Assembly: GCF_019468465.1 (NCBI RefSeq)
Contig: NZ_CP080519.1
Coordinates: forward strand, 1,069,001-1,133,000
Reading direction: 5' to 3'
DNA: 64,000 nucleotides
Source of the DNA: Amycolatopsis sp. DSM 110486
GTDB lineage: Bacteria; Actinomycetota; Actinomycetes; Mycobacteriales; Pseudonocardiaceae
The notes below the pieces were generated by a model. That model was not told where the DNA came from and searched no databases. It saw only the letters and a program-made list of their open reading frames with translations. Position 1 is the stretch's first letter; the number at the start of each line of letters is the position of its first letter. A program made the translations under genes and the position numbers. Below, in pieces: positions 17,651 to 26,467 of the stretch.

Positions 17651-18585
17651 CGCGCCACCGCCACCGCTGCTGCCACCAAGGCCGCGGCCGCGCCGGCCAC
17701 GCGCGACAACCGCACCGCGCGGCGCAGGTCGACGGGCTGCGGCGCGCGGCCGTCACCGAGCGTGCCGCGGTCCTCGACCTCGCCGCCGTAGCTGTTGGTG
17801 CCGCCGAGACGCAGGCCGAGCGCGCCGGCGAACGCGGCCTCGACCTGGCCGGCGTTGGGGCTCGGGTGGTGCGAGCCGTAGCGCCGCCACGCCCGCCACG
17901 ACGCCCGGGTCTGCCCACCCGCGAGCGGCGCGGACACCGCGGTGAGCACGGCGCCGGCCCGCGACGGGACGAGGTTGACGATGTCGTCGAGGCGCGCCGC
18001 CGCCCAGCCGAAGTTGCGGTGACGCGGCGAGCGGTAGCCGACCATCGCGTCGAGCGTGTTGAGCGCGCGGTAGCCGAGCAGGCCGGGGATGCCCGCGACG
18101 GCGCCCCACAGCAGCGGCGCGACCACAGCGTCGGACGTGTTCTCGGCGATCGACTCGGTAGCCGCGCGCGTGAGCTCCGCGGGGTCGAGCTCCGACGCGT
18201 CGCGCGCGCAGAGGTGCGACAGGCGGGCACGGGCGGCGGGGACGTCGCCGGCGTCGAGCAGCCGCGCCATCTCGCGGCCCTCCGCCGCGAGCCCGCGGCC
18301 GCCGAGCACGACCCACGTCGCGGCGGCCGTGAGGGCGAAGCGCGCGAAGGGACGTCGGCGCGTGCTCAGCTGAGCGGCCACGCCCAGGCCCGTCGCGGCT
18401 CCCGCGCACACCGCCGCGTACGCCGCTCCGCGCGGCTTCGAGTCGGCCCACCAGCGGCGTTCCAGCGCGCCGGCCCAGCTGCCGAACACCGCGACCGGGT
18501 GCCCGCGGCGGGGGTCACCGAAGAGTGAGTCGGCCGCATATCCGGTGATCAGGCCGGCCGCGGTGACGGCTTGTCGGAGTGGCAC
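17647..18585 (-). CDS. cobD: Adenosylcobinamide-phosphate synthase (CbiB/CobD)
   Basis: 312 aa integral membrane enzyme attaching aminopropanol (phosphate) to adenosylcobyric acid. Family landmarks: DSLFGDPRRGHPVAVFGSWAG at the N-terminus, ATESIAENTSDAVVAPLLW, NTLDAMVGYRSPRHRNFGWAAARLDDIVN, and HPSPNAGQVEAAFAGALGLRLGG. GTG 18585 begins just before the first helix; longer in-frame starts run into the divergent cobU gene. Its stop overlaps the cobQ start. The 37-bp gap to divergent cobU must contain both promoters. Confidence 0.95.
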   Translation of the reverse strand: MPLRQAVTAAGLITGYAADSLFGDPRRGHPVAVFGSWAGALERRWWADSKPRGAAYAAVCAGAATGLGVAAQLSTRRRPFARFALTAAATWVVLGGRGLAAEGREMARLLDAGDVPAARARLSHLCARDASELDPAELTRAATESIAENTSDAVVAPLLWGAVAGIPGLLGYRALNTLDAMVGYRSPRHRNFGWAAARLDDIVNLVPSRAGAVLTAVSAPLAGGQTRASWRAWRRYGSHHPSPNAGQVEAAFAGALGLRLGGTNSYGGEVEDRGTLGDGRAPQPVDLRRAVRLSRVAGAAAALVAAAVAVAR

Positions 18586-18621
18586 GTGGCGAACGGTAGC
18601 GCGTGCACGAGAATGCCGGGT

Positions 18622-19227
18622 ATGACCAAGCTGACGCACCGGCTCGCCGGGTATCTCGAGACCCTGGCGCGGACCCTCCGCCGGTACGGACGCGACGACG
18701 GCAAGGTGCTGGTCCTCGGCGGCGTCCGCTCGGGGAAGTCGAGGCACGCGGAGCGGATCGTCGCGCACCACACGCACCTCGTGTACGTGGCCCCCGGCCT
18801 CCCCCCGAGCGACGACGACCCCGACTGGGCCGCCCGCGTCGCCGCGCACAAGGCCCGGCGCCCGCGCCACTGGACCACGGTGGAGACCACCGACCTCGCG
18901 ACCGTGCTGCGCTCGGCGACGAGCCCGCTGCTCATCGACTGCCTCGGCACGTGGCTCTCGCGCGTGCTCGACGAGGTCGGCGCGTGGTCGGGCAAACCGG
19001 GCTGGGAGCGCCGTCTCGACGACCGGCTCGAGGACTTCCTGGCCGCGTGGACCCAGGCCCGCGTGCCCGTGGTGGCCGTGAGCAACGAGGTTGGCAGCGG
19101 TGTGGTGCCCGCTACGTCGTCCGGACGGCTGTTCCGTGATGTGCTGGGCGCACTCAACAACCGGGTGTCCGCCGAGTCCGACCGGAGTCTGCTGGTCGTC
19201 GCCGGGCGGGTGCTCGAACTGCCGTAA
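18622..19227 (+). CDS. cobU: Adenosylcobinamide kinase/guanylyltransferase
   Basis: 201 aa. It phosphorylates adenosylcobinamide and transfers GMP to it. The P-loop VLGGVRSGKSRHAERI starts about 30 residues in; VAVSNEVGSGVVPATSSGRLFRDVLG is the second family signature, and LIDCLGTWLSRVL provides Walker B. The N-terminal 25 residues (MTKLTHRLAGYLETLARTLR) are extra compared with the enteric enzyme. ATG 18622 lacks a clear ribosome binding site and may be nearly leaderless. cobT follows after 10 bp. Confidence 0.93.
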   Translation: MTKLTHRLAGYLETLARTLRRYGRDDGKVLVLGGVRSGKSRHAERIVAHHTHLVYVAPGLPPSDDDPDWAARVAAHKARRPRHWTTVETTDLATVLRSATSPLLIDCLGTWLSRVLDEVGAWSGKPGWERRLDDRLEDFLAAWTQARVPVVAVSNEVGSGVVPATSSGRLFRDVLGALNNRVSAESDRSLLVVAGRVLELP

Positions 19228-19237
19228 GGAGTCCGCC

Positions 19238-20257
19238 GTGCCGCGTTTCGACATTCCCGTGCCCGACGCCGCCGTCCGCGCCGCCGCGCAGGAGCGCCTC
19301 GACGGCCTGGTGAAGCCACTGGGCGCGCTGGGCCGGCTCGAGGAACTGGCCGCGTGGCTCAGCGCCGCCCACGGCGTGGTGCCGCCGCGTCCGCTGGACG
19401 ACGTGCGCGTGGTCGTCTTCGCGGGCGATCACGGGGTGTCGGCGCAGTCGGCCTACCCGCGTGAGGTCACGGCGGCGATGGTGCGGGTGTTCCTCGCCGG
19501 GCGCAGTGGCGTCACGGTGCTCGCCGCGCAGGTCGGCGCTCGCGTGCGCGTGGCGGACATCGCGGTCGATTGGGACGCTTCGGATGTTCCGGCTTCCGTG
19601 ACCGCGCACAAGATCCGCCGCGGCTCGGGCGCCATCGACGTCGAGGACGCGCTCGCCCCGGGTGAGGCCCTCGCCGCGTTCGAGGCGGGGCGCGCCATCG
19701 CGGCGGAGGAGGCGGACGCGGACCTGCTCATCCCGGGCGACATGGGCATCGGCAACACCACGATGTGCGCGGCCCTGGTCGCGGCCACGCTGGGCCTGCC
19801 CGCGGCCGAGGTCGTCGGCACGGGCACCGGTGTGTCCGGGGCGGCCTTGGACGCGAAGACGGCCGTGGTCGAGGCCGCGGTGCAGCGCGCCGCGGGACGG
19901 GTGGCCGATCCGTTCGAGCGGCTGACGGCGTTGGGCAGCGCCTGCGTCGCGGCCACCGCGGGGTTCCTCGTGGAGGCCGCGGTGCGGGGCATCCCCGTGC
20001 TGCTCGACGGCATCTTCTCCGGCGCGGCCGCCCTGGTCGCCCGGGACATCGCGCCGGGTGCCGAGCAGTGGTGGCTCGCCGGGCACCGCTCGACGGAGCC
20101 TTCGCAGGCGTTCGCGTTGAAGGCGCTCGGGCTCACGCCGATCCTCGACCTGGGCCTGCGCCTCGGCGAGGGCAGCGGCGCCGTCCAGGCCGTTCCGACG
20201 CTGCGTGCGGCGCGGGCGATCATCGCGGACATGGGGTTGCTGGCGGACCTCGCGTGA
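19238..20257 (+). CDS. cobT: Nicotinate-nucleotide-dimethylbenzimidazole phosphoribosyltransferase
   Basis: 339 aa. It activates dimethylbenzimidazole to alpha-ribazole 5'-phosphate using nicotinate mononucleotide. Motifs: KPLGALGRLEELAAWLSAAHG, VFAGDHGVSAQSAYPREVT, PGDMGIGNTTMCAALVAA, GRVADPFERLTALG, and the C-terminal GLRLGEGSGAVQAVPTLRAA containing the catalytic Glu. GTG 19238 follows TAAGGAG at 6-7 nt, just after cobU. Confidence 0.96.
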   Translation: MPRFDIPVPDAAVRAAAQERLDGLVKPLGALGRLEELAAWLSAAHGVVPPRPLDDVRVVVFAGDHGVSAQSAYPREVTAAMVRVFLAGRSGVTVLAAQVGARVRVADIAVDWDASDVPASVTAHKIRRGSGAIDVEDALAPGEALAAFEAGRAIAAEEADADLLIPGDMGIGNTTMCAALVAATLGLPAAEVVGTGTGVSGAALDAKTAVVEAAVQRAAGRVADPFERLTALGSACVAATAGFLVEAAVRGIPVLLDGIFSGAAALVARDIAPGAEQWWLAGHRSTEPSQAFALKALGLTPILDLGLRLGEGSGAVQAVPTLRAARAIIADMGLLADLA

Positions 20258-20402
20258 GGGCTGCCTGCGAGGACGTGAGGGCCACCGGAGCACGGCTCGA
20301 AGGATTCGGGTGGCCGTCTGCCAAGGCGCGGCGTAGCGCGGCGGGGCGGCCGGCGGCCGTTGTCAGGTGCCTCGATTCCGGAGGGCTGCGGGTGGGGCGC
20401 CG

Positions 20403-21158
20403 GTGAAGCTCGGCGACGCGCTGCGGCTGGCCTTCGGCACACTGACCACCGTGCCCGTGCCGGCCCCGCGCGTCATCGATCGAGGGGTGGCCGGGGCGGC
20501 GATGGTGCTGGGCCCGGTCGCGGCGGTCCCCCTCGCGGCGGCCGCGGGCCTGGTCGTGGCCGGCGGCGTGGCCGTGGGACTGCCCGCGCTCGCCGTCGCC
20601 GCCCTCGCGCTGGGAGTGGTGGCCCTGGGCAGCCGCGGCCTGCACCTCGACGGGCTGGCCGATACCGCGGACGGGCTCGGCGCGTCGTACGACCGCGCCA
20701 AAGCCCTCGACGTCATGCGCCGCGGCGACTCGGGCCCGACCGGGGTGGCGACGCTCGTCTTCGTGCTCCTGGTGCAGGTCGGTGCTTTGACCGGCGCCGT
20801 GTCGGCGGACCACGGCGTCGTGGCCGCCGTGGTCTCCGTGCTGGCGGGCCGGTGCACGCTGTCGATGTCGTGCGCGCGCGGCGTGCCGTCCGCCCGGCCG
20901 GAGGGGCTCGGAGCGACGGTGGCGGGGTCCGTGCCGCGGGTGGTCGCGGTGGCCGTCGGTCTGGTGGCCGCCGCGCTGGCCGCGCTGGCGCCCGGGTTGC
21001 CGTGGTGGCAAGGGGTAGCCGCGGTCGGCGCCGGGTACCTCGTCGCGGCCGCCTTGCTCGCCCGGTGCGTCCGGCGCCTCGGCGGAATCACCGGTGACGT
21101 CCTCGGCGCCGGAGTCGAAGTGGCGGTGGCGGCGACGCTGCTCACGCTCGCCGTCTGA
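20403..21158 (+). CDS. cobS: Adenosylcobinamide-GDP ribazoletransferase (cobalamin synthase)
   Basis: 251 aa membrane protein with about seven helices, joining adenosylcobinamide-GDP to alpha-ribazole. The metal-binding signature SRGLHLDGLADTADGLGAS is near residue 80, followed by ALDVMRRGDSGPTGVATLV. GTG 20403 begins VKLGDALRLAFGTLTTVPVP, the standard N-terminus. It lies 145 bp after cobT, in the same direction and probably the same transcript; no gene is seen in the gap. Confidence 0.93.
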   Translation: MKLGDALRLAFGTLTTVPVPAPRVIDRGVAGAAMVLGPVAAVPLAAAAGLVVAGGVAVGLPALAVAALALGVVALGSRGLHLDGLADTADGLGASYDRAKALDVMRRGDSGPTGVATLVFVLLVQVGALTGAVSADHGVVAAVVSVLAGRCTLSMSCARGVPSARPEGLGATVAGSVPRVVAVAVGLVAAALAALAPGLPWWQGVAAVGAGYLVAAALLARCVRRLGGITGDVLGAGVEVAVAATLLTLAV

Positions 21159-21193
21159 GCCGCACCCGGTTCCGGTCGGCGACGGCGACGGGG

Positions 21194-22144
21194 CTAGCCG
21201 AACGTGAACACGTACGCCTGGGCGCCGGGTTCGAGGAAGGTGATCTCCAGCGTCCGCTCGCGGACCTCGTCGTGCTGGCGCACGAGCTGGTAGAGGCGAG
21301 CGTCCCGGAGCAGGCCGTTCCCGTCCTCGTCGACGTCCACACCGTGCGCCGGGCCCGGAGCCGCGCCATCGAGGAACACGCGGAAGAGAACCGGCTCCCC
21401 CGCACCGCGAGACAGCACGACATGCGCGTCCCGCGCGTGGAACCGGTAGGAGATGCTCCCGCCGGCTCGGTCGAGCACGACGTTCTCGGGCCCGATCGTC
21501 CAATCGCCGGCGAGGGCCCAGTTGCCGAGGTGCAGGCGCGGCGGGAGCCCGTAGGTGCGGCGTTCGTCGAACCCGACGCGGCCCGGCGACGCGAAGTGCT
21601 CACCACGCCCGTAGCCGAGATACGTCTCGGACGTCCGCAGGTGCTCCCAGTCGGCCTCGGCCTCCACGCCGCGCCCAGCGACGGAGACGAGCTCGCGCTC
21701 GACACCGAGCAGCCGCTGGATGACGCGCTCCGACTGCTCGTAGCGTCCTTCCCCGAAGTGGTGGTCGCGGATGACGCCTTGGGCGTCCACGAAGTAGAGC
21801 GCCGGCCAGTAGTGGTTGTCGAAGGCGCTCCAGATGGCGTAGTCGTTGTCGACCGTGACCGGGTAGTCGATTCCTCGTTCCATCGTCGCCTGCCGCACGC
21901 GGTCGATCTTGTGCTCGAACGAGAACTCCGGCGTGTGGACTCCGACGACGACCAACCCGTCGTCCCGATAGGCCCGCGACCAGGCGCGGACGTAGGGCTC
22001 CTGGCGCAGCCAGTTGATGCAGGTCAGCGTCCAGAAGTTGACGACGACGACGCGGCCCTCCAGCTCGGCGGGGCCGAGTGACCCGGAGTTGAGCCACTCG
22101 GCCCCGCCGAGCGCGGGCATCTGCACGCGTGCGGATACCGACAT
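21194..22144 (-). CDS. Redoxin/thioredoxin-like protein with DipZ-like C-terminal domain
   Basis: 316 aa. The first 165 residues form a thioredoxin-fold redoxin domain (VVVVNFWTLTCINWLRQEPYVRAW, VVGVHTPEFSFEH, YWPALYFVDAQG). The usual active site in DipZ-type redoxins is CxxC; here it reads CINW, so only one redox cysteine remains. The C-terminal part resembles the carbohydrate-binding-like domain after the DipZ thioredoxin domain (GFDERRTYGLPPRLHLGNWALAGDW). No signal peptide is present, so it is cytoplasmic. Its ATG directly follows the stop of the epoxide hydrolase gene, so the two are one operon placed inside the cobalamin region. Confidence 0.85.
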   Translation of the reverse strand: MSVSARVQMPALGGAEWLNSGSLGPAELEGRVVVVNFWTLTCINWLRQEPYVRAWSRAYRDDGLVVVGVHTPEFSFEHKIDRVRQATMERGIDYPVTVDNDYAIWSAFDNHYWPALYFVDAQGVIRDHHFGEGRYEQSERVIQRLLGVERELVSVAGRGVEAEADWEHLRTSETYLGYGRGEHFASPGRVGFDERRTYGLPPRLHLGNWALAGDWTIGPENVVLDRAGGSISYRFHARDAHVVLSRGAGEPVLFRVFLDGAAPGPAHGVDVDEDGNGLLRDARLYQLVRQHDEVRERTLEITFLEPGAQAYVFTFG

Positions 22145-23350
22145 CTAGCGAACCGAACGCAATCCGGCGCGGACCTCGGAGGCGAACAGCTTCGGCTGCT
22201 CCCAGGCGGCGAAGTGCCCGCCCTTGTCGAGGCGGTTGTAGTGGACGAGGCGGGGATAGGCCTCCTCCGCCCAGCTCCGCGGCACCTGGTAGAGCTCGTC
22301 CGGGAAAACGCTCACCGCCACCGGGACGGAGACGCCCTTCGGGTCGAAGAAGCCGAGCTTGTTTTCCCGGTAGAGACGTCCCGAGGAAACCCCCGTGTTC
22401 GTCAGCCAGTAGTGGGTGATGTTGTCGAGCACGTCGTCTCGGGTCAGGCCCTCGTCCTGCCCGTCGAAGACGCGGGCGATCAGCGCCAGACTGGCCGAGT
22501 CGTGGTCGAGCATCCAGGCGGCGAGGCCGACGGGTGAATCGGCGATCCCGTAGAGCGTCTGCGGGTGGGTCCCCATCTCGAGGGCATAGGCCACGTCGGT
22601 CGCGAAGAAGTCCTTCAACTTTTCGTAGAGGCGGGTTCCCTCGTCGGACAGATCGGGCGGTGCCGGGCCGCCGGACTGCACGGCCTGGGCGACATCGGGT
22701 CGAACGGCGCCGGGGAAGTTGGTGTGGATGCCGATCAGGCCTCCCGGCGCCTGTGCACCCATCAGATCGACGATCTGCCCGCCCCAATCGCCGCCCGAGG
22801 CGACGTAGCGCTCGTAGCCCAGGCGCTTCATCAGCTGCGCCCAGGCGCGCGCGATGTGCTCGGGGCCCCAACCGGTGACGGCCGGCTTGCCCGAGAACCC
22901 GTAGCCGGGCATCGACGGGATCACCAGGTGGAACGCGTCCGCTTCGCTCGCGCCGTGGGCAGTGGGATTGGTGAGCGGATCGATGATCTTCAGCTGCTCG
23001 ATGACCGAGCCGGGCCATCCGTGCGCGACGAGGAGCGGCAACGCGTCTTCGTGTTTCGAGCGAACGTGGATGAAGTGGATGTCGAGGCCGTCGATCTCGG
23101 TGATGAAGTGCGGTAGAGCCTTCAGCCTCTCCTCGCATCTGCGCCAGTCGTACTCCGTCGCCCAATAGCGGGCGAGCGCCTGCATCGTCTCCAGCGGCAC
23201 GCCCTGCGAGATGTCCGAGACGGGTTCCTTTTCCGGCCAGCGAGTGGCCAGAATGCGCGCACGCAGATCATCAAGATCCGCATCGGGCGTCTCGACCGTG
23301 AACGGCCGGATCGCTTGATCGTGCGCTGCTCCTTCAGTCGTGACAGACAT
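22145..23350 (-). CDS. Epoxide hydrolase (alpha/beta hydrolase with EHN domain)
   Basis: 401 aa. The N-terminal epoxide hydrolase lid (IRPFTVETPDADLDDLRARI) precedes an alpha/beta-hydrolase core. HGWPGSVIEQLKII carries the oxyanion HGxP, ASGGDWGGQIVDLMG carries the catalytic Asp, and KGGHFAAWEQPKLF carries the catalytic His. The family opens epoxides through an ester intermediate; some members have juvenile-hormone-like substrates, but the native substrate is unknown. ATG 23350 is used because GAGGAGAC precedes it; the frame extends further upstream without a start signal. It forms a two-gene operon with the redoxin-like gene. Confidence 0.92.
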   Translation of the reverse strand: MSVTTEGAAHDQAIRPFTVETPDADLDDLRARILATRWPEKEPVSDISQGVPLETMQALARYWATEYDWRRCEERLKALPHFITEIDGLDIHFIHVRSKHEDALPLLVAHGWPGSVIEQLKIIDPLTNPTAHGASEADAFHLVIPSMPGYGFSGKPAVTGWGPEHIARAWAQLMKRLGYERYVASGGDWGGQIVDLMGAQAPGGLIGIHTNFPGAVRPDVAQAVQSGGPAPPDLSDEGTRLYEKLKDFFATDVAYALEMGTHPQTLYGIADSPVGLAAWMLDHDSASLALIARVFDGQDEGLTRDDVLDNITHYWLTNTGVSSGRLYRENKLGFFDPKGVSVPVAVSVFPDELYQVPRSWAEEAYPRLVHYNRLDKGGHFAAWEQPKLFASEVRAGLRSVR

Positions 23351-23488
23351 GCGTCTCCTCGGTGGGATGGGTGCGGTGGTCGATGTCGCGTTGCCGGACC
23401 AGACGCGAAACTCGGTACTGTGCCACCCGACCACCGGCGGTTCCTCACCCGAAACGAGTGATACGCACGGTTTCGTCGTGCTCGCCGG

Positions 23489-24514
23489 CTAGAGCGAGCG
23501 GGCCAGCGCGGCGACGAACCCGTCGGTCACCTCGCGGGAACGGACCGCCAGGCGCAGGTGCCGGGGGCCCAAGCCGGGGAACGTATCGCCGCGGCGCACC
23601 GCGTACCCCGCGGAGCGCAGGCGGGAACGCAGGCTTTCGTCGGGAGCCTCGATCAGCACGAACGGACCCCGCGGGTCACCCAGGACCGGAATGCCCAGTC
23701 CGCTCAGGCGGGACACGAGGTAGTCGCGGTCCGATTCGGCGGTGGCGGCCAGCTTTTCCGCTTCTTCCAGCGCGGTCGGGCGGCAGCAGGCGACCGTGGC
23801 GACCGCGGCCGGCGTCGACACCGACCACGGTGGCTGGACGGCCCGCAGCCGCGCGAGGACTTGAGGCGGGCCGAGGACGTAACCCGCGCGCAAGCCCGCC
23901 AGGCCCCACGTCTTGGTGAGGCTGCGCAGCACGACCACGCCGTCTAGCGACGAACCCGCCAGGCTCTCCGCTTCGCCGGGGATGGCGTCGAGGAAGGCTT
24001 CGTCCACCACGAGCAGGCGGCCGGGTTGTGCCAAGGCACGAAGTACGTGAGCGGGGTGCAGCACCGAGGTCGGGTTCGTCGGGTTGCCGACGAACACCAG
24101 GTCGGCCGACGCCGGGACGAGGCCGGGATCCAGCACGAAACCGTCCGACGACGGCAGGACTACACGCGAGACGTCGTGACCCGCCGCGCGCAGGGCGGCC
24201 TCGGGTTCCGTGAACTGCGGGTGCACGACCACCGCGTGCCGCGGCTTCAAAGCCGAAGCCAGCAGGGTGAACGCCTCCGCCGCACCGGCCGTCACCAGCA
24301 CTTCGTCCACCGGACGGCCGTGCCGCGCGGCAACAGCTGCCTGTGCCGCCGACGGATCGGGGTACGCGGCCAGACTGTCCACAGCGGACACCAGCTCCCG
24401 CCGCAACCACTCGGGCGGGCGCGGCAGCCGGACGTTCACCGCGAGGTCCACCAGCCCCGGCCCGACCTCGCGATCGCCGTGGTGGTGCAGGTCGTAGTCC
24501 GAGGTGTCAGCCAC
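23489..24514 (-). CDS. cobC: CobC-like PLP aminotransferase (threonine-phosphate decarboxylase type)
   Basis: 341 aa, fold type I aminotransferase. VFVGNPTNPTSVL is the PLP-binding segment, VVDEAFLDAIPGE has the conserved Asp, and VVLRSLTKTWGLAGLRAGYVLG has the Schiff-base lysine. Within a cobalamin operon this family makes the aminopropanol (phosphate) precursor for CobD; by sequence alone a histidinol-phosphate aminotransferase is the alternative. GTG 24514 overlaps the last 8 nt of cobB (GTGGCTGA), implying coupling, and gives the expected N-terminus VADTSDYDLHHHGD. Confidence 0.9.
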   Translation of the reverse strand: MADTSDYDLHHHGDREVGPGLVDLAVNVRLPRPPEWLRRELVSAVDSLAAYPDPSAAQAAVAARHGRPVDEVLVTAGAAEAFTLLASALKPRHAVVVHPQFTEPEAALRAAGHDVSRVVLPSSDGFVLDPGLVPASADLVFVGNPTNPTSVLHPAHVLRALAQPGRLLVVDEAFLDAIPGEAESLAGSSLDGVVVLRSLTKTWGLAGLRAGYVLGPPQVLARLRAVQPPWSVSTPAAVATVACCRPTALEEAEKLAATAESDRDYLVSRLSGLGIPVLGDPRGPFVLIEAPDESLRSRLRSAGYAVRRGDTFPGLGPRHLRLAVRSREVTDGFVAALARSL

Positions 24515-25859
24515 GCGAAGCCACCTGGGCAAAGGTTCGTACGTGGGTAGCGAACCGTTCCGCCAGCTCCGGATACCCGGCCCAGTGCACATGCAGGTAC
24601 GACGCGTGCAGCGAACTCGAAGCGAACCCGTCCACCGTCCGCTCCCAGCCCCACGCCGGCGACGGACCGGCCCCGGGCGTGAGCTCCGTGCGGTGGAACT
24701 CGTGGCCGGTCACGCGCTGGCCCGTGACCGCGAGCACGTTGTCCGCCAGCGAAACCGCCGTCCGGTACCCCAGCTTCCCGCGTTTGGTCATCACCGCGGT
24801 CGCGTCCACGACACCGGCCATCGGCAGTCCGTCCAGCTCACGGCACAGGTAGAGCAGCCCCGCGCACTCCGCGCTCACCGGCATACCCTGCCCGACCGCG
24901 TCCGCCACCGCCGTGAGCAACGGCTTGTTCGCCGACAGCTCCGCCGCGTGCACCTCCGGGAACCCGCCACCGAAGTACAACCCGGCACAGCCCTCGGGCA
25001 GCTGCTCGTCCCGCAGCGGATCCACGTCGACGACGTCCACGCCGAGCGAGGCCAGCAGCTCGACGTTCTCCGTGTACCGGAACGTGAACGCCGGCCCGGC
25101 CGCCGCGGCCACCACCGTCCGCGGTCCCTCGAAGCCACCGGGCGGTGTCCACACGGGACCGGTCAACGGCGGCGCCGCCCGCGCGACCCGGACCACGGCT
25201 TCAAGATCCACCCCGCCGGCCACCCACGACGCCAGCTCAGGCAACACCCGCTGCGAGTCGGCAGCGCGCTCGGCCGCGGGCACCAGGCCGAGGTGGCGGC
25301 TCGGCGCGTGCACGTTCTCGTTGCGCCGCAACGCACCCAGCAGCGGAACGCCCGTGGCCTCCAGCGCGGACGCGATCTCGTCCTCGTGGCGCTGCGAACC
25401 CAGCTTGTTCAGGATCACCCCGGCGAGGCGTACGCGCGTGTCGTAGTTCGCGAACCCGAGCACGGTCGCCGCGACGCTGCGCGAAGCGGCCGAAGCGTCG
25501 ACCACCAGCACCACCGGCGCGTCGAGCACCCGGGCGACGTGCGCGGTCGACGCGTAACCCTCCGTGCCGAGCGCGCCGTCGAACAGTCCCATCACGCCTT
25601 CGATCACGGCGATGTCCGCGTCGGCGGAACCGTGGCGCAGCAAGGGAACCAGCCGGTCCTCACCCTGCAGGAACGGGTCGAGGTTGCGCGCGGGACGACC
25701 CGTGGCCAGCGCGTGGTAGCTCGGGTCGATGAAGTCGGGCCCGACCTTGTGGCCCGACACGCGGTGCCCGGCGGCGCGCAACGCCGCCATCAGCCCGGCG
25801 GCGATGGTGGTCTTGCCGTGCCCCGAGCCGGGCGCGGCGATGACCACCCGCGCTACCAC
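24507..25859 (-). CDS. cobB: Hydrogenobyrinic acid a,c-diamide synthase (CobB/CbiA)
   Basis: 450 aa. It amidates the a and c side chains with glutamine and ATP. The N-terminal ATPase has VVIAAPGSGHGKTTIAAGLMAAL and GHKVGPDFIDPSYHALATGR; IEGVMGLFDGA is the next family block. The C-terminal GATase-like domain has LYFGGGFPEVHA and the catalytic Cys in SAECAGLLYLC, with His in GHEFHRTEL and HASYLHVHW. GTG 25859 overlaps the end of cobO; GTG 25847 is an alternative. Confidence 0.96.
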   Translation of the reverse strand: MVARVVIAAPGSGHGKTTIAAGLMAALRAAGHRVSGHKVGPDFIDPSYHALATGRPARNLDPFLQGEDRLVPLLRHGSADADIAVIEGVMGLFDGALGTEGYASTAHVARVLDAPVVLVVDASAASRSVAATVLGFANYDTRVRLAGVILNKLGSQRHEDEIASALEATGVPLLGALRRNENVHAPSRHLGLVPAAERAADSQRVLPELASWVAGGVDLEAVVRVARAAPPLTGPVWTPPGGFEGPRTVVAAAAGPAFTFRYTENVELLASLGVDVVDVDPLRDEQLPEGCAGLYFGGGFPEVHAAELSANKPLLTAVADAVGQGMPVSAECAGLLYLCRELDGLPMAGVVDATAVMTKRGKLGYRTAVSLADNVLAVTGQRVTGHEFHRTELTPGAGPSPAWGWERTVDGFASSSLHASYLHVHWAGYPELAERFATHVRTFAQVASRG

Positions 25860-26467
25860 TCGATCCCCCGCTGCCCCTTCTGGCCCGCGTCCATGGGGTG
25901 CTTGACCTTCGTCATCTCGGCCACCAGGTCGGCGGCCTCGACGAGCTCCGGCGGCGCGTAGCGGCCGGTGATCACCACGTGCTGGTGCCCGGGCCGGGAG
26001 ACCAAAGTGGACACCACGTCGTCGACCTCGAGCCAGCCCCACTTGAGCAGGTAGGAGAACTCGTCGAGCACGTAGAAGTCGTGCGTCTCGGCGGCGAGGC
26101 GGCGCTTGATCTCGGCCCAGCCCTCGCGCGCGTTGGCGGCGTGGTCTTCGTCGGTCCCGGACTTGCGCGTCCAGCTCCAGCCCTCGCCCATCTTGTGCCA
26201 CTCGACGGGCCCGCCCTCGCCCGTGTCGTCGTGCAGCTTCCCGAGCGCGCGGAACGCGGCTTCCTCGCCGACGCGCCACTTCGCCGACTTCACGAACTGG
26301 AACACCCCGATCGACCAGCCCTGGTTCCACGCGCGCAGCGCCATGCCGAACGCGGCGGTCGACTTGCCCTTCATCTCGCCGGTGTGCACGGCGAGCAGAG
26401 GGCGGTTGCGGCGCTGTCGCGTGGTGAGCCCGTCCTGCGGGACGACGGCCGGTTTCCCTTGCGGCAT
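25853..26467 (-). CDS. cobO: Cob(I)yrinic acid a,c-diamide adenosyltransferase
   Basis: 204 aa, CobA/CobO/BtuR family. It transfers the adenosyl group of ATP to cob(I)yrinate diamide. The inverted P-loop is HTGEMKGKSTAAFGMALRAW; GVFQFVKSAKWRVGEE and DFYVLDEFSYLLKWGW are family blocks, and VVITGRYAPPELVEAADLVAEM closes the active site. The ATG shares one base with the stop of the upstream chelatase gene (TGATG), and the end overlaps cobB. Confidence 0.97.
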   Translation of the reverse strand: MPQGKPAVVPQDGLTTRQRRNRPLLAVHTGEMKGKSTAAFGMALRAWNQGWSIGVFQFVKSAKWRVGEEAAFRALGKLHDDTGEGGPVEWHKMGEGWSWTRKSGTDEDHAANAREGWAEIKRRLAAETHDFYVLDEFSYLLKWGWLEVDDVVSTLVSRPGHQHVVITGRYAPPELVEAADLVAEMTKVKHPMDAGQKGQRGIEW

